64,000 nt of DNA from Planctomycetota bacterium (GCA_025459175.1 JALORC010000003.1:1-64000), one strand, 5' to 3'; positions 33,271 to 43,472 are shown, counted from the stretch's first letter. Numbers and translations are program-made. Notes: generated by a model from the letters alone, not told the origin.

Positions 33271-36200
33271 ATGGCCGAACCAGACGACGAGGATCCGATC
33301 GAGCGGATCATGGCATCCCTGCTCGCGGTCTCGCCGCTGCCCTCGGATGCCGAGGTCGAGGCGGCGGTGTCGTCGCATCCGGAGCATGCGGCGACCTTGC
33401 GCCAGCGGGTCCGGTTTCTGCGGGCGGTGACGCCGCCCCCACCATCGGCCTTCGCGACGCGGCTCGGCGGCTACGAACTCGGCGACCGGATCGGCGGCGG
33501 TGGCATGGGGATCGTGCATCGCGCCCGGGAGCTGGCGACCGGGCGTTGCGTCGCGCTGAAGCAGATCCGCCCGGAGCAACAGTGGCTGCCGGCAGCCCGG
33601 GCACGTTTCCGGCGCGAGATCGCCGCCGTGGTCGCCCTGTCGCACCCGGGCATCGCCACGGTCTACGGCGCCGGCGAGACGGACGACGTGCCGTGGCTGG
33701 CGATGGAGCTGGTCGAAGGCACTTCGCTGCAGGCCCGTCTCGAGACACTGCGCCCTGCCGACCCGGCGACGCTGTCGGCCGCCGCGTTGGCCGGCGACCC
33801 AGTGGGGAACTACGCGGATGCCGTCGTGCGCCTGGTGTCGCAGGTCGCCGAGGCGCTGGTGCACGCGCACGGCCGCGGGGTCGTGCACCGCGACATCAAG
33901 CCCAGCAACATCATGGTCGAGGCAGGCGGACGCACCCGCCTGATCGACTTCGGCCTGGCCTGGTTCGAAGGTGCCGACAGCTTGACGGGGACCGGCACGC
34001 AGCCGGGCTCGTTGGCGTGGATGTCGCCCGAACAGGTGCGCGGCGAACCGGTCGACGCTCGCACCGATGTGTGGTCGCTCGGCACGGTGCTGTACGAAGC
34101 ACTGACGCTGCACTCGCCGTTCTTGATGCCGACGGAGGCGGCGACGCGGGCGAGCATCCTGTCGGCCCGTCCTGCCCCGCTGCGCGACCACAATGCGCGG
34201 GTCACGGCCGACCTGCTGGCGGTGGTCGCGACCGCTCTGGCCCCCGAACGCCACCGCCGCTATGCGACGATGGCCGCGTTCGCCGGCGACCTGCGGGCGC
34301 TGCTGGCTCACCAACCCGTGGCGGCGCGGCAGCCGAGTTCGTTCGTGCGCCTGTCGCGGCTGTGCCGGCGCCACCCGGTGCGCACCCTGCTGGCGCTGAC
34401 CGGAATGTCGCTGTTGCTGCTGCCCACGGCACTGCTGTGGCAAGAGCGCCAGGCCGGCTTCCGAATCCAACGCGAAGCGGATCGCGCCGCCGCGGCCGAA
34501 CGGAAGAGTCGCGCCGATGCGTCGGCGGCCTGGCAGGTGGTCGGGTTCCTCGAGAACGTGTTCGAGGAGGCGGCGCCGGAGTACGGCGACGGCAGCAACG
34601 CGACCCTGCGCGATGCCCTCGAACGGGGCATCCGCGAGATCCGTTCCGGTGTGCACGCCGATCCCGCGCTGCGCGCTCGCTTGCTCGAAGCGATGTCGCG
34701 CGCGTGCCTGAAGACCGGCTGGGCCGAGGAAGCGGTGGCGCTGATGGGTGAAGCCGATGCGCTGCTCGACCAGCTGCCGGCGCCCGAGGCACGCGAACGC
34801 GAGCAGCGGGCGTGGCATCGAGCGCAGTTGCTGCGCCTCCAAGGGCGGTGGCACGACTACGGCGAGGCGGTGCAGAACCTGCTGGACCAACCGGGAGTGC
34901 AGCCGGCGTTCGCGGCCACGCTGCAGCTCCAGCTCGCCGAACTGGCGCGGCGCGACGGCCGGTTCGACGAGGCCCGAGCACGGTTCGAAGCTGGCCTGTC
35001 GGCGATGCGAGCGACGGCGGGAACCGAGGATCGCGCGCTGGTCAGACCACTGCTCGGTTACGCCGAACTGCTGCTGCACACCGAAGGCGCCGGGGCCACG
35101 GTGCCACACGTCGAAGCTGCCGCCGCGATCAGTGCACGGATCCCGATCCACCTGCCCGAGCGCGGTTGGGCGCTGGCCAGGATCGCGTGGTTCTACGAAG
35201 CCTGGGCGCGCTACGAAGAGGCGCGCAAGCTGGCCGAGGTCGCACTCGCCGAAGCCGACACCGGCGGCATCGCGCCACGGCACCCGCTGCGTGGGATCCT
35301 GCATTGCCTGATCGCGACGCAGACCTCGCTGCTGAACGACCGGCGGGCGGCCATGGTGCACGGCGAGCGAGCGATCGATCTGTTGCGCGGCGCGTCCACC
35401 GCCACCGGCGTGCATCTCGCCCGCGCCCTCAACGTGACCGCCGATGCAGCGCTGTTCCTCGGCGATGCCGCCCGCGGTCGGCAATGGGCGGACGAAGCGC
35501 TGCAGGTCGCGAGCAAGCTGGCGGAACCAGACGAACGGCTGCTCGCGCAGATCCACTTCACCCGCGCCACCTCGCCGGCGTTCCCGCTGACACGCGAACA
35601 ACGCATCGCGGAGTACGAGCTGATGCTGCAGCACGCGGCGAACGCCCCCACCATGCAGCCCGACCTGATCAGCCGAGCCATGGCGGAACTGGCGCAGGCG
35701 CTGGTGCGAGCCGGCCGTTCCCCGGAGGCATCGACGGTCATGGAACGACTGCGCACCCGGATGGCTGGCGCTGCGACCGAACCGTCGGTGCTGCGGGCAC
35801 AGGTGCTCGCGCTGAGCTGCTGGACGACCGCCAAGTTGGGCGACCTGCCGGCGGCGGCAACGTTGGCCGAACAGGCCTGGGCGATGCTCGAAGCGTGCCG
35901 AGCGACCGACAGTCCCACCGGCGCCCTGACCGCCAGGTATCTGGGCTGGATCCGCATGCAGTCCCGACAGTTCGAACCGGCAGCGGCATCGCTGGAGCAG
36001 GCGCTGGGCCTGATCCGCAAGCACCACGGACCAGCGCAGTGCGGCGAAGTGGTCGACATGCTGGTGACCACCAACTTCCGCCTGGGCCGCTTCGCCGCCA
36101 ACGAGCCGCTGTTGCGGGAATCGCTGACGATCGAGAACCCGCCGCCGGGAACCTCCCCGCGGCCACTGCGCCACTCGATGCTGGGCCGCGTTCTCCACGA

Positions 36201-36444
36201 GCTCGGCCGCCACGACGAAGCCACCGAGCAGATCGACCTGGCGTTGACGGCATTCGAGAAATGGGAACGGGTCCACCTCGAACTGTCGGCCCAGACCATC
36301 GAGACCGCGCTGTTGATCGCGCAGGGGCAGGCCGACGCCGGCAGCCGACGCACGCGACTCGAGCGGGTGCGGGCATTCGCCTTGCGCGTGTTGCCGGCCG
36401 AACACCGGCTCCACGGCAAGATCGCCGAGGCACTGGCGCAGTGA
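33271..36444 (+). CDS. Membrane-anchored serine/threonine protein kinase with TPR-like tail
   Basis: A 1057-residue protein. A short acidic N-terminal region precedes the kinase domain (~68-345): glycine loop IGGGGMGIV (74-82), ATP lysine Lys97 in VALKQI, catalytic loop HRDIKPSNIM (His206, Asp208), DFG at 226-228 and a degenerate APE (WMSPEQ). A hydrophobic helix at ~372-390 is followed by a basic coiled region (QREADRAAAAERKSRAD) and ~600 residues of helical repeats of TPR type. This architecture is frequent in Planctomycetota, where such kinases pair with ECF sigma factors; an ECF gene lies 1.5 kb downstream. All catalytic residues are present. Confidence 0.92.
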   Translation: MAEPDDEDPIERIMASLLAVSPLPSDAEVEAAVSSHPEHAATLRQRVRFLRAVTPPPPSAFATRLGGYELGDRIGGGGMGIVHRARELATGRCVALKQIRPEQQWLPAARARFRREIAAVVALSHPGIATVYGAGETDDVPWLAMELVEGTSLQARLETLRPADPATLSAAALAGDPVGNYADAVVRLVSQVAEALVHAHGRGVVHRDIKPSNIMVEAGGRTRLIDFGLAWFEGADSLTGTGTQPGSLAWMSPEQVRGEPVDARTDVWSLGTVLYEALTLHSPFLMPTEAATRASILSARPAPLRDHNARVTADLLAVVATALAPERHRRYATMAAFAGDLRALLAHQPVAARQPSSFVRLSRLCRRHPVRTLLALTGMSLLLLPTALLWQERQAGFRIQREADRAAAAERKSRADASAAWQVVGFLENVFEEAAPEYGDGSNATLRDALERGIREIRSGVHADPALRARLLEAMSRACLKTGWAEEAVALMGEADALLDQLPAPEAREREQRAWHRAQLLRLQGRWHDYGEAVQNLLDQPGVQPAFAATLQLQLAELARRDGRFDEARARFEAGLSAMRATAGTEDRALVRPLLGYAELLLHTEGAGATVPHVEAAAAISARIPIHLPERGWALARIAWFYEAWARYEEARKLAEVALAEADTGGIAPRHPLRGILHCLIATQTSLLNDRRAAMVHGERAIDLLRGASTATGVHLARALNVTADAALFLGDAARGRQWADEALQVASKLAEPDERLLAQIHFTRATSPAFPLTREQRIAEYELMLQHAANAPTMQPDLISRAMAELAQALVRAGRSPEASTVMERLRTRMAGAATEPSVLRAQVLALSCWTTAKLGDLPAAATLAEQAWAMLEACRATDSPTGALTARYLGWIRMQSRQFEPAAASLEQALGLIRKHHGPAQCGEVVDMLVTTNFRLGRFAANEPLLRESLTIENPPPGTSPRPLRHSMLGRVLHELGRHDEATEQIDLALTAFEKWERVHLELSAQTIETALLIAQGQADAGSRRTRLERVRAFALRVLPAEHRLHGKIAEALAQ

Positions 36445-36471
36445 CCTCGGGGCGCCGCGGCACCGACGACC

Positions 36472-37818
36472 TCAGGAGCCGACGACGACCGCCAACGCGT
36501 TGCTGGTTGCCAGCGGCAGCGCCGCCGGCAGCAGCGGATCCAGCGCCGCCCCCTGCACCCGCAAACTGAATCCGTAGAGCGCCGGGTCGCAGGGCAGCGG
36601 GAGCGTCGAACTCGCCGCGCCACTGTGAACCACCGCGACGTTGACGTCGGGCTGCACGTACGCGAGGCAGCCCGCCGGCAGGCCACCGACCGCCAGACCC
36701 GGCAGCGGCGTGACCCCGTAGAGGAACAGCGCGATCCCGTTCGGCAACCCCGTCATGCGGGTCGTGAACGAGGTGCCGATCATCGGCGAGGTCGTCGCCT
36801 GCAGCACCACCGGACCGAGGCTCGAGTTGCAGCCGGCTCCGACCGAGTTCAACGAGAAGGTCTGCGGGTTGCCGGCGTCGAGCAACCAGGTCTGGTTGGA
36901 GGTCGTGGCGCCGTCATCGCCACCGAAGACCACCACGCGCTGGTTCGCGGCGTGGTAGGCAGCCTGGAACACGCGGCGCGACGACGGCACATTGATGCCA
37001 CACTCGCGGTGCCAGACGGCACCGTCCCAGGTCCACTGGCAGAGCTGGCCACCTTCGCCCATGCACAACATCGCGCGCTGCCGCCCGGGGTGCCAGATCA
37101 GACCGGCGTTGCTGTCGCCCAGCGGCCCGGCATTGCTGAGGAACGTCCAGTTGGTGCCGTTGTAGGCCCACAGGTCGCGGAAGTCGACGCCGGCCGCGTT
37201 GCCGCCGAACGCGAGCAAACGCTGGGTGACCGGGTTGTAGCAGACCGTCATGTCGCTGCGCGCCGAGGGCTGCTGGGCCGGGAAACGTCGTGTCCAGTTG
37301 CTGCCGTTCCACTCCCAGGTCTGGTTGTCCTCGACCGAAGGCGACAAGTAGCCACCGAACAGCACGGTGACCTGCCGCACCGGGTCGTAGGCGAGCGTTG
37401 ACCCGCTGCGCGGTGATGGCGAATTGGCCGGCTGGCGCTGCAGCCAGTTGCTGCCGTCGTACTCCCAGGTGTCGCCGAACGTGGAGCCCGCGATGTAGCC
37501 GCCGAACAGCACGATGCGGTTGCGCACGCTGTCGAATGCCAGCATGCAGTGGGAACGAGCCGACGGCGCGCTGGCGGTCTGGATCTGGCTCCACGCCGTG
37601 CCGCCCCATTCCCACGTCTGCGAGTTGAACAGACCGTTCGGATAGTTCCAGCCGCCGAACATGACGGTGCGTTGACGCGCGGAGTCGTAGGCCATGCCTT
37701 GCAGCGACCGCAGCCCGGGTTGGGTTCCGGTGAGCGACTGCGTCCAGGACGGCGGGGTCTGCGCGATGGCCATCGCCGCGGTCGCGGCGAGCGAGAGGAA
37801 TTGAGGCAGGATGTGCAT
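36472..37818 (-). CDS. Secreted kelch-type propeller protein with shared C-terminal domain
   Basis: A 448-residue protein with a signal peptide (FLSLAATAAMAIAQTPP). Six or so kelch-like blades repeat the pattern MAYDSARQRTVMFGG then TWEWGGTAW (also LAFDSVRNRIVLFGG, LAYDPVRQVTVLFGG). The last ~120 residues, from VGAGCNSSLGPVV (36472-36845), form the C-terminal domain shared with other secreted proteins of this window. The start at 37818 is set by the signal peptide. It converges with the kinase gene (27-nt gap) and diverges from the ECF sigma gene. It resembles the longer protein at 57482-59674. Function unknown; surface binding or scaffold is likely. Confidence 0.82.
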   Translation of the reverse strand: MHILPQFLSLAATAAMAIAQTPPSWTQSLTGTQPGLRSLQGMAYDSARQRTVMFGGWNYPNGLFNSQTWEWGGTAWSQIQTASAPSARSHCMLAFDSVRNRIVLFGGYIAGSTFGDTWEYDGSNWLQRQPANSPSPRSGSTLAYDPVRQVTVLFGGYLSPSVEDNQTWEWNGSNWTRRFPAQQPSARSDMTVCYNPVTQRLLAFGGNAAGVDFRDLWAYNGTNWTFLSNAGPLGDSNAGLIWHPGRQRAMLCMGEGGQLCQWTWDGAVWHRECGINVPSSRRVFQAAYHAANQRVVVFGGDDGATTSNQTWLLDAGNPQTFSLNSVGAGCNSSLGPVVLQATTSPMIGTSFTTRMTGLPNGIALFLYGVTPLPGLAVGGLPAGCLAYVQPDVNVAVVHSGAASSTLPLPCDPALYGFSLRVQGAALDPLLPAALPLATSNALAVVVGS

Positions 37819-37950
37819 GGTTTGTACGGCCCACGAAGGGGCTGCGGTCAGGAGTGCCGAGGCAGCTGGCCGCGCAACAGGAATCCAGGTCTGGCGGCGG
37901 CGCGGACACCGATGCGCTCGACGTTTGCTCCGAGTGGGTAGACTGCGGCC

Positions 37951-38541
37951 GTGGACCAAGGCTCGGTTGACCCGTTCGGCCCGCTGGTGGAGGCCGCGCT
38001 CGCCGGCGAACAGCAGGCACTGGCGCAGTTGTTCCGGCTCTGCCTGCCGGTGATCCAGGGGTGCGTCGACCGCGAGATGGGCCAGCACCTGCGCCAGCAG
38101 GAGTCCCGCGCCGACGTCGTGCAGTCCGTCTGCCGCGAAGTGCTCGAGGACTTCCGCCGCCAGATCTTCGAGTTCCGCGGCGAGGCGGAGTTCCGCGAGT
38201 GGTTGAAGCAGGCGACGTTGCACAAGGTGCAGGGGCGGGCGCGCTGGTTCTCGGCCCAGAAGCGAGACGCCGATCGGGCCGTTCCACTCGACTCCGGCAT
38301 CACCGCGCAATTGGCGGACTCGCGAACGCCCAGCCGCGCCGCCGCCGACCACGAGGAAATCGTGCGCTTCCGACAGGCGATGCAGCGCCTCGACGGCACG
38401 TCGCGCCAGGTGGTCGAGCTGGCGTGGTTCCAGCAGCTGTCCCACCGGGAGGTGGGCGAACGCCTGGGCATCACCGAGGCCCATTCGCGGGTGCTGCTGT
38501 CGCGCGCGTTGGCGCGCATCGCGAAGCTGGCGACCGAGTGA
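37951..38541 (+). CDS. ECF sigma factor, planctomycete-type
   Basis: A 196-residue sigma factor starting at GTG 37951. Region 2 is seen in QQESRADVVQSVCREVLEDF and the following FRGEAEFREWLKQATLHKVQGRAR-type segment with a long basic linker. Region 4 contains MQRLDGTSRQVVELAWF and the helix-turn-helix LSHREVGERLGITEAHSRVL. This form, with HKVQ followed by aromatic/basic residues, is common in Planctomycetota, where many such sigma factors are thought to be controlled by Ser/Thr kinases. The kinase at 33271-36444 is a candidate partner. No anti-sigma gene is adjacent. Confidence 0.88.
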   Translation: MDQGSVDPFGPLVEAALAGEQQALAQLFRLCLPVIQGCVDREMGQHLRQQESRADVVQSVCREVLEDFRRQIFEFRGEAEFREWLKQATLHKVQGRARWFSAQKRDADRAVPLDSGITAQLADSRTPSRAAADHEEIVRFRQAMQRLDGTSRQVVELAWFQQLSHREVGERLGITEAHSRVLLSRALARIAKLATE

Positions 38542-38648
38542 CGAGGCCGGGGCAGTTCGCCCGCGTCACTCGCCGCACGCATCCGCGCGAACCCCGACAG
38601 CGAAGGCTGCGCGGTGCGTCGCCCCGACGCCCGAACCAACCGCCCACC

Positions 38649-40403
38649 ATGCCGCTCCCTCTGCACCTCACCACGATCCTCCTGGCCACCACGGCCGTCC
38701 TCACGCCCACGGCCCTGGCGCAGTCCCTGCGCCTCGACTTCCAGGACGGGATCGGTGCGTGGAGCACCGTGCTCGACGGGGTCATGGGTGGCCTCTCGAC
38801 CGGCAAGGTCAGCCAGCCGCAGCCGGGCCTGCTGCGCTTCACCGGCGAACTGTCGCTCGAGAACAACGGCGGCTTCTCGCAGATGCGCACCGCGGTGCGC
38901 GAGGGCAGCTGCACCGGCGCGCGCGGCTTCCTGATCGAGGTCAAGGGCGACGGCCGCAGCTACACGTTCGACGTGCGCGTCAGCAACGTGCGCATGATGG
39001 CCGGCTCGTTCCAACAGAAGTTCGACACCGTGGCCGGCGAGTGGACCAAGGTCGAACTGCCGCTCGACGGCTTCCGCCTCTACAGCTTCGGTCGCGAGAT
39101 GCGCGATGCCCCTGCCCTCGACGCCGCCAAGATCGAGTCGATCGGCGTCACGCTCGCCGACAAGAAGGCCGGCGCGTTCGCGCTCGAAGTGCGCTCGATC
39201 GCGACCTTCGGCGCGACCGACGCGGCGACCGGCGACGAGCGTGGACTGGCGGCGGTGGCCGGCCGCGCCGGGCTGAAGAAGCTGCTCGCCTGCGTCGCGG
39301 CGAGTGGCCTCGAGCTGCCCGAGGGACCGGTGACGATCCTCGCCCCGACCGACGCCGCATTCGACGCGCTGCCGGCCGGCACCGTCGAGTCACTGCTGCG
39401 GCCGCAGAACAAGGCGAAGCTGCGCACGATCCTGCTGCAGCATGTCGTCGAGGGGCGTCTCGGTTCCGCCGAAGTGCTCAACCAGCGCGCGCTGTCGACG
39501 CTGGCGGGCCAGCAGCTCGCGGTCGACTTCGCGCTGCAGCGCGTCGGCGGGGCGAGCTTCGTCGCCACCGACGTGCCGTTCGAAGGTGGCATCGTGCACG
39601 TGATCGACAAGGTGCTGCTGCCGGAGAGCCGTTCGATCGCCGAGCTGGCGGTCGCCAGCGACCAGCTGAAGACCCTGGTCACCGCGGTGAAGGCGGCGGG
39701 CCTGGTCGACCAGCTCGGGCCCGACAACGGTCCGTGGACGGTGTTCGCGCCGGTCGACAGCGCGTTCGCGAAGCTGCCGAAGGCCACGCTCGAGGGACTG
39801 CTGCAGCCGGCGAACCGCGCGGCGCTGACCCAGATCCTCGGCCTGCACGTCGTGCCCGGACGCATCGCCGCGCGCGAGCTGCTGCAGAAGCAGAAGCTGA
39901 CGACGCTGATGGGCGCACCGATCGAAGCGCGCCTGGTCGGCGGCAAGCTGACGATCGGCGGTGCGGGCTTCGTCGCCACCGATCTGCAGGCCGGCAACGG
40001 CGTCATCCACCTGATCGACACGGTGATCACGGAGCCGGCCGGCGGCGGCTCGGCCGGGGCGACCGGTCGCGAACGCGCGGTCGCGAGCGCCGCGGACGTC
40101 TCGGTGCTGCCCGGGCTGCGCGCGATCTACGAGCTGGCGATCGACCGCGGCATTCCGCTGTTCAATCGCGGCGAGGTCGAGGGCTGTGCAGCGGTCTACG
40201 AGGTGGCAGTGCAGAGCGCGCTGCAGCTGACCCGCGGGCGCGTGGCGCCGGAGCTGCTCGCCGAACTCGAGGGCGCCGCGAAGAAGGCCGCGGCGATCGA
40301 GGATGCGCGCGCTCGGGCCTGGGCGTATCGCCGCGCGATGGATCAGGCCTACCAGGCGGCCGAGCAGCTGGTCGCGGCCAGGGTTCGCGGCGGCAAGCAG
40401 TAG
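38649..40403 (+). CDS. Secreted CIA30-like and double fasciclin domain protein
   Basis: A 584-residue protein with a signal peptide (ILLATTAVLTPTALAQ). Residues ~27-180 resemble the CIA30 (complex I intermediate-associated) beta-sandwich: VLDGVMGGLSTGKVS, RFTGELSLENNGGFSQMR. Two fasciclin domains follow (~195-325 and ~327-465), each with the H1/H2-type motifs VTILAPTDAAFDALPAGTV / WTVFAPVDSAFAKLPKATL and GGIVHVIDKVLLP / NGVIHLIDTVIT. A helical C-terminal region of ~110 residues ends the protein. Fasciclin domains mediate adhesion; CIA30 domains outside mitochondria have no clear role. The start at 38649 follows from the signal peptide. Confidence 0.87.
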   Translation: MPLPLHLTTILLATTAVLTPTALAQSLRLDFQDGIGAWSTVLDGVMGGLSTGKVSQPQPGLLRFTGELSLENNGGFSQMRTAVREGSCTGARGFLIEVKGDGRSYTFDVRVSNVRMMAGSFQQKFDTVAGEWTKVELPLDGFRLYSFGREMRDAPALDAAKIESIGVTLADKKAGAFALEVRSIATFGATDAATGDERGLAAVAGRAGLKKLLACVAASGLELPEGPVTILAPTDAAFDALPAGTVESLLRPQNKAKLRTILLQHVVEGRLGSAEVLNQRALSTLAGQQLAVDFALQRVGGASFVATDVPFEGGIVHVIDKVLLPESRSIAELAVASDQLKTLVTAVKAAGLVDQLGPDNGPWTVFAPVDSAFAKLPKATLEGLLQPANRAALTQILGLHVVPGRIAARELLQKQKLTTLMGAPIEARLVGGKLTIGGAGFVATDLQAGNGVIHLIDTVITEPAGGGSAGATGRERAVASAADVSVLPGLRAIYELAIDRGIPLFNRGEVEGCAAVYEVAVQSALQLTRGRVAPELLAELEGAAKKAAAIEDARARAWAYRRAMDQAYQAAEQLVAARVRGGKQ

Positions 40404-40643
40404 CTGCGGATTGGCGCGAGGGCCGATGGTGCCACCGAAGGAACTCGAACTGGCGCCAGCGGAGTTCGACCTGCTGTCGAGCGCGTGCAGGCGGGTGAAG
40501 AGGTCGCGTCCTGTCGCGAACTCGGCGAGGGCGCGGGGCTCGGCGAACTGGTCTACGCAGTTGTCCTGACCCACTGCGCGGTCACGGCGACTGCGCGCGG
40601 CCGTCGCTTGCCCATCGGCAACTCACGATCAGCGCTTCCCGCG

Positions 40644-43181
40644 TCACTTGCCGGACTTCTCGCCCTTGTTGGCTTCATCGAATGCGTAGACACACAGATC
40701 GACGAACGAGACCTTGTTCTCCTGGGCGATCGCGAACAGCCGGCGAAAACTCTCCTCGACCTCGACGGGGAACTTGCCACCGCGGTACTCCTCGACCCAA
40801 CGGATCTGGTCCTGGATCAGGCGCAAGGCGCGTTTGCCGTCTTGAACGTAGATGAAGAAGGGATGCTTCTTGCCGGAGAAGTCGACCGGCACCGTCCACC
40901 TCCTCATGGGCCGCTTCTCGAAAGCCCCCCGGTCGCCCTCTTCGACGTCGGGAGGAGCGACACCGCGGGGGGACAGGACTTTGTACTTCGCGAGAAGTTC
41001 CTCTTTGCCGTCGATCCACAGGATCTCGCGCCAGCCTCGCCGCAGGAGTTCTTGCTGTCGGGTCCCAGCGCCGACTGCACGACAGGCCTCGGCGACGTCG
41101 AAGAACGTCGCCTGCAGGTTGCTGCGCACATACCACTCCCAGGGGCGCAACTCGAGGACCGATTCGGCCGCTGCCACGATGTCGTCGAGCAGACGGAACG
41201 CCTCCGCTTGTCGATCGAGGCGCACCATGGCCATGACGCCGAAGTTCGCGTGGGAGACGAGCGATTCGATTTCGCCATCGATACAGCTCCTCACATCGAT
41301 GCCCCCGAACGCATCCCGCCACAAACCTGCCACGCGCCGGTAGTCGCCATCGGCGATCCACGCCTTGACCACATCGACGGTCAAGTTCGTGAAGGTCGCC
41401 AGGTGATCCCTCCGGGCGAGCAGCCCCTCGCGTCGATACGTCGCGATCAGGCGATCGAGCATGCGAACGTACAGGGACTTTGCTTGGCGGGCTTGGTCGG
41501 TGTTCAGCTGGTCGGATGCCAGACGGACCTGTTCGTGATCGAGCAGGGTCAGCACCCCGACCATCGGCATGCCCTCGATCTCCTGAGCCGTCTCGGCGAG
41601 GACCGCGAGCGCCGCAGGGCGCTCGGCATCCGGGCCGACGGCAGCCGTCAACTGGCTCGCCAGGGTTGGCGCCATCCGCTGTGCCTTGGCTCGCCAATCG
41701 CCGGCATCGGCGGCACGGCGCAGCCACTGCTCGGCGAGCGCAGCGTCCGGTTTGGCTCCCGTACCGGTGTCGGCATGGAACGACGCCAGCCGCCGCATCG
41801 CGCGCGTGCTGCCGAGCGCCGCCGCACGCTCATAGAGTCCCATGGCACGGGGCCGGTCGACCGCGAAGCCGTTCTGCCCCCAACGGTAGCTGTCGGCAAG
41901 GTTCGTCATCGCCAATGGCGCGCCGGCATCCGCAGCTTGCTGCACCAAGCGGGTGTAGCGCGCCATGTCGACGGGAGTGCCGGTGCCCGACAGGTAGTTG
42001 ATGGCCAGCGTATTGAGCGCGTGCGGGTCGTTGCTCGCGGCAGACTTGGCGATCCAGCGGTGACCTGCAACGGGGTCCTTCTCGACACCAAGGCCCTCCA
42101 TCAAGCAGCGCCCCACGAATCCCTGTGCGCGAAGGTTGCCGAGCTGCGCGAACCGCATCCAGGCCTCGTAGCGGCCCGGAGCCCGGGAATCGTAGAACGG
42201 CGTCGTATCGCCGAGAGTCACGTGGCGCAGCCATTCGCGGATGTCGTCTTCGAGGGACTCGTCAGTGGGCTGAGCCGGCTGCCCAGGTTCGGTGGCAGTG
42301 AGTTGGCGCAACGGCAGGTCCGTGCTCGAGCCATTCCAGAACAGGTGTGGTTGCTGCCGAACGTGCCCGTACTTGATGCTCAGTTCGGCGAGACCGTCGG
42401 TCGTGTAGTCGGCGACCTCGCGAAACGTGACGATTCGGTCCGTGCGTGCTCGGCGCCCCGTGTCAGCCTCGCCGCGCAACCCGCGCAGCAGGTAGTGGGT
42501 GAACAGCCCGTTCTCGATCGTGTTGCCCGACTCGTCCTGCATTCCCGAATCCGGTTCGTACGACAGGGTGCCTGCCCAGGTCGAGAACAGCATGATCGAT
42601 CCGCGCGCCTCCGCGTAGCGAGCGAGTGACGGACCGGTGTCGTCCGCCGACTTGTCGTTCCGCTTGCGGCACATGTCGATGATGAGCACCGACTGCTTGC
42701 AACCGGTGTCCTGGAAGCGATCGCGGACGGCATCGAGGTCCAGCGCAGTGCTAGGCAGCTGCTTGCGGTCGGCGCCGAACGGGCACAGGAACACACGCCC
42801 GTCGGCGAGCTCGAAGCCGTGGCCGGAGAAGAAGAAGAACAGCACCGTGTCCGGGTCGGCGAGGCGGCACAGGTTCTCCACCTGGTTGAGAATCGCCCCG
42901 CTGCTCAGCGGCTTGGTTTCGCCGACCGCGCCACCGACGCGCATGCGCACCACGGAGAATCCGATCTGCTCCAGTTCGCGGCCTACGTCATCGGCGTCAC
43001 GTTCGGCGCAACGCAGCGGGGACAGGGTCTCGTAGTCGTTGCAGCCGACCACCAGCGCGAGCCGGCGCTCGGTGCGCTCCCCCGGGCCGGATGGTCGCAC
43101 GGCGACGTCGCGCCCGACCTGGGCGAACAGTGAGGCCGTGAGCAGGAGCAGGGACGAGAACAGTCGGAATGGGACGAGCAT
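40644..43181 (-). CDS. Secreted caspase-like (C14) peptidase with Sel1 repeats
   Basis: An 845-residue protein with a signal peptide (LFSSLLLLTASLFAQ). The caspase-like domain (~38-265) starts RLALVVGCNDYETLSPLRCA, has the catalytic His121 in FFFSGHGFELADG and Cys171 in VLIIDMCRKRND, then SIMLFSTWAGTLSYE and NGLFTHYLLRGLRG. Sel1-type helical repeats follow (~330-500: AGHRWIAKSAASNDPHALNT, MGLYERAAALGSTRAMRRLA). The C-terminal ~300 residues are helical and unrecognised. Such C14 proteases (orthocaspases) cleave after basic residues in some bacteria. It diverges from the sigma-fusion gene across 291 nt. Confidence 0.85.
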   Translation of the reverse strand: MLVPFRLFSSLLLLTASLFAQVGRDVAVRPSGPGERTERRLALVVGCNDYETLSPLRCAERDADDVGRELEQIGFSVVRMRVGGAVGETKPLSSGAILNQVENLCRLADPDTVLFFFFSGHGFELADGRVFLCPFGADRKQLPSTALDLDAVRDRFQDTGCKQSVLIIDMCRKRNDKSADDTGPSLARYAEARGSIMLFSTWAGTLSYEPDSGMQDESGNTIENGLFTHYLLRGLRGEADTGRRARTDRIVTFREVADYTTDGLAELSIKYGHVRQQPHLFWNGSSTDLPLRQLTATEPGQPAQPTDESLEDDIREWLRHVTLGDTTPFYDSRAPGRYEAWMRFAQLGNLRAQGFVGRCLMEGLGVEKDPVAGHRWIAKSAASNDPHALNTLAINYLSGTGTPVDMARYTRLVQQAADAGAPLAMTNLADSYRWGQNGFAVDRPRAMGLYERAAALGSTRAMRRLASFHADTGTGAKPDAALAEQWLRRAADAGDWRAKAQRMAPTLASQLTAAVGPDAERPAALAVLAETAQEIEGMPMVGVLTLLDHEQVRLASDQLNTDQARQAKSLYVRMLDRLIATYRREGLLARRDHLATFTNLTVDVVKAWIADGDYRRVAGLWRDAFGGIDVRSCIDGEIESLVSHANFGVMAMVRLDRQAEAFRLLDDIVAAAESVLELRPWEWYVRSNLQATFFDVAEACRAVGAGTRQQELLRRGWREILWIDGKEELLAKYKVLSPRGVAPPDVEEGDRGAFEKRPMRRWTVPVDFSGKKHPFFIYVQDGKRALRLIQDQIRWVEEYRGGKFPVEVEESFRRLFAIAQENKVSFVDLCVYAFDEANKGEKSGK

Positions 43182-43472
43182 GGGCCGATTGCGGGCGGGA
43201 CCACATCACACGCAGCAAGGCAGTCGCCCGTCGTGTGAAGGGGACAGGGCGATCACCACCACCCTGCGGACCGGCTCGTACCCAGCGGGCGGAGCGGATC
43301 CGTTTTCATCCCCACCAAGGCGTCGGCTTCTGCTCGTGCGCCCGCCCCCACCCACACCAGCTGGTTCACGATCGCTTTCGCGGCCTGCTCGCGGTCGACC
43401 GGCACCTGAGTCCAGGGGCGCCAACTTCGCAAAATCCTGCAACGCGGCCGCCCGCACGATCCAGTATCGGCG

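Noticed and set aside
33229-36414. A 1061-residue minus-strand open frame
   Set aside because: It lies opposite the Ser/Thr kinase gene, whose catalytic motifs are all intact. The antisense frame has no recognisable domain.
40404-40643. Short frame with ELELAPAEFDLLS and a partly similar GLELAPAGIES frame at 49908
   Set aside because: The similarity centres on the palindrome CTGGCGCCAG, which is frequent in G+C-rich DNA, and does not extend further.
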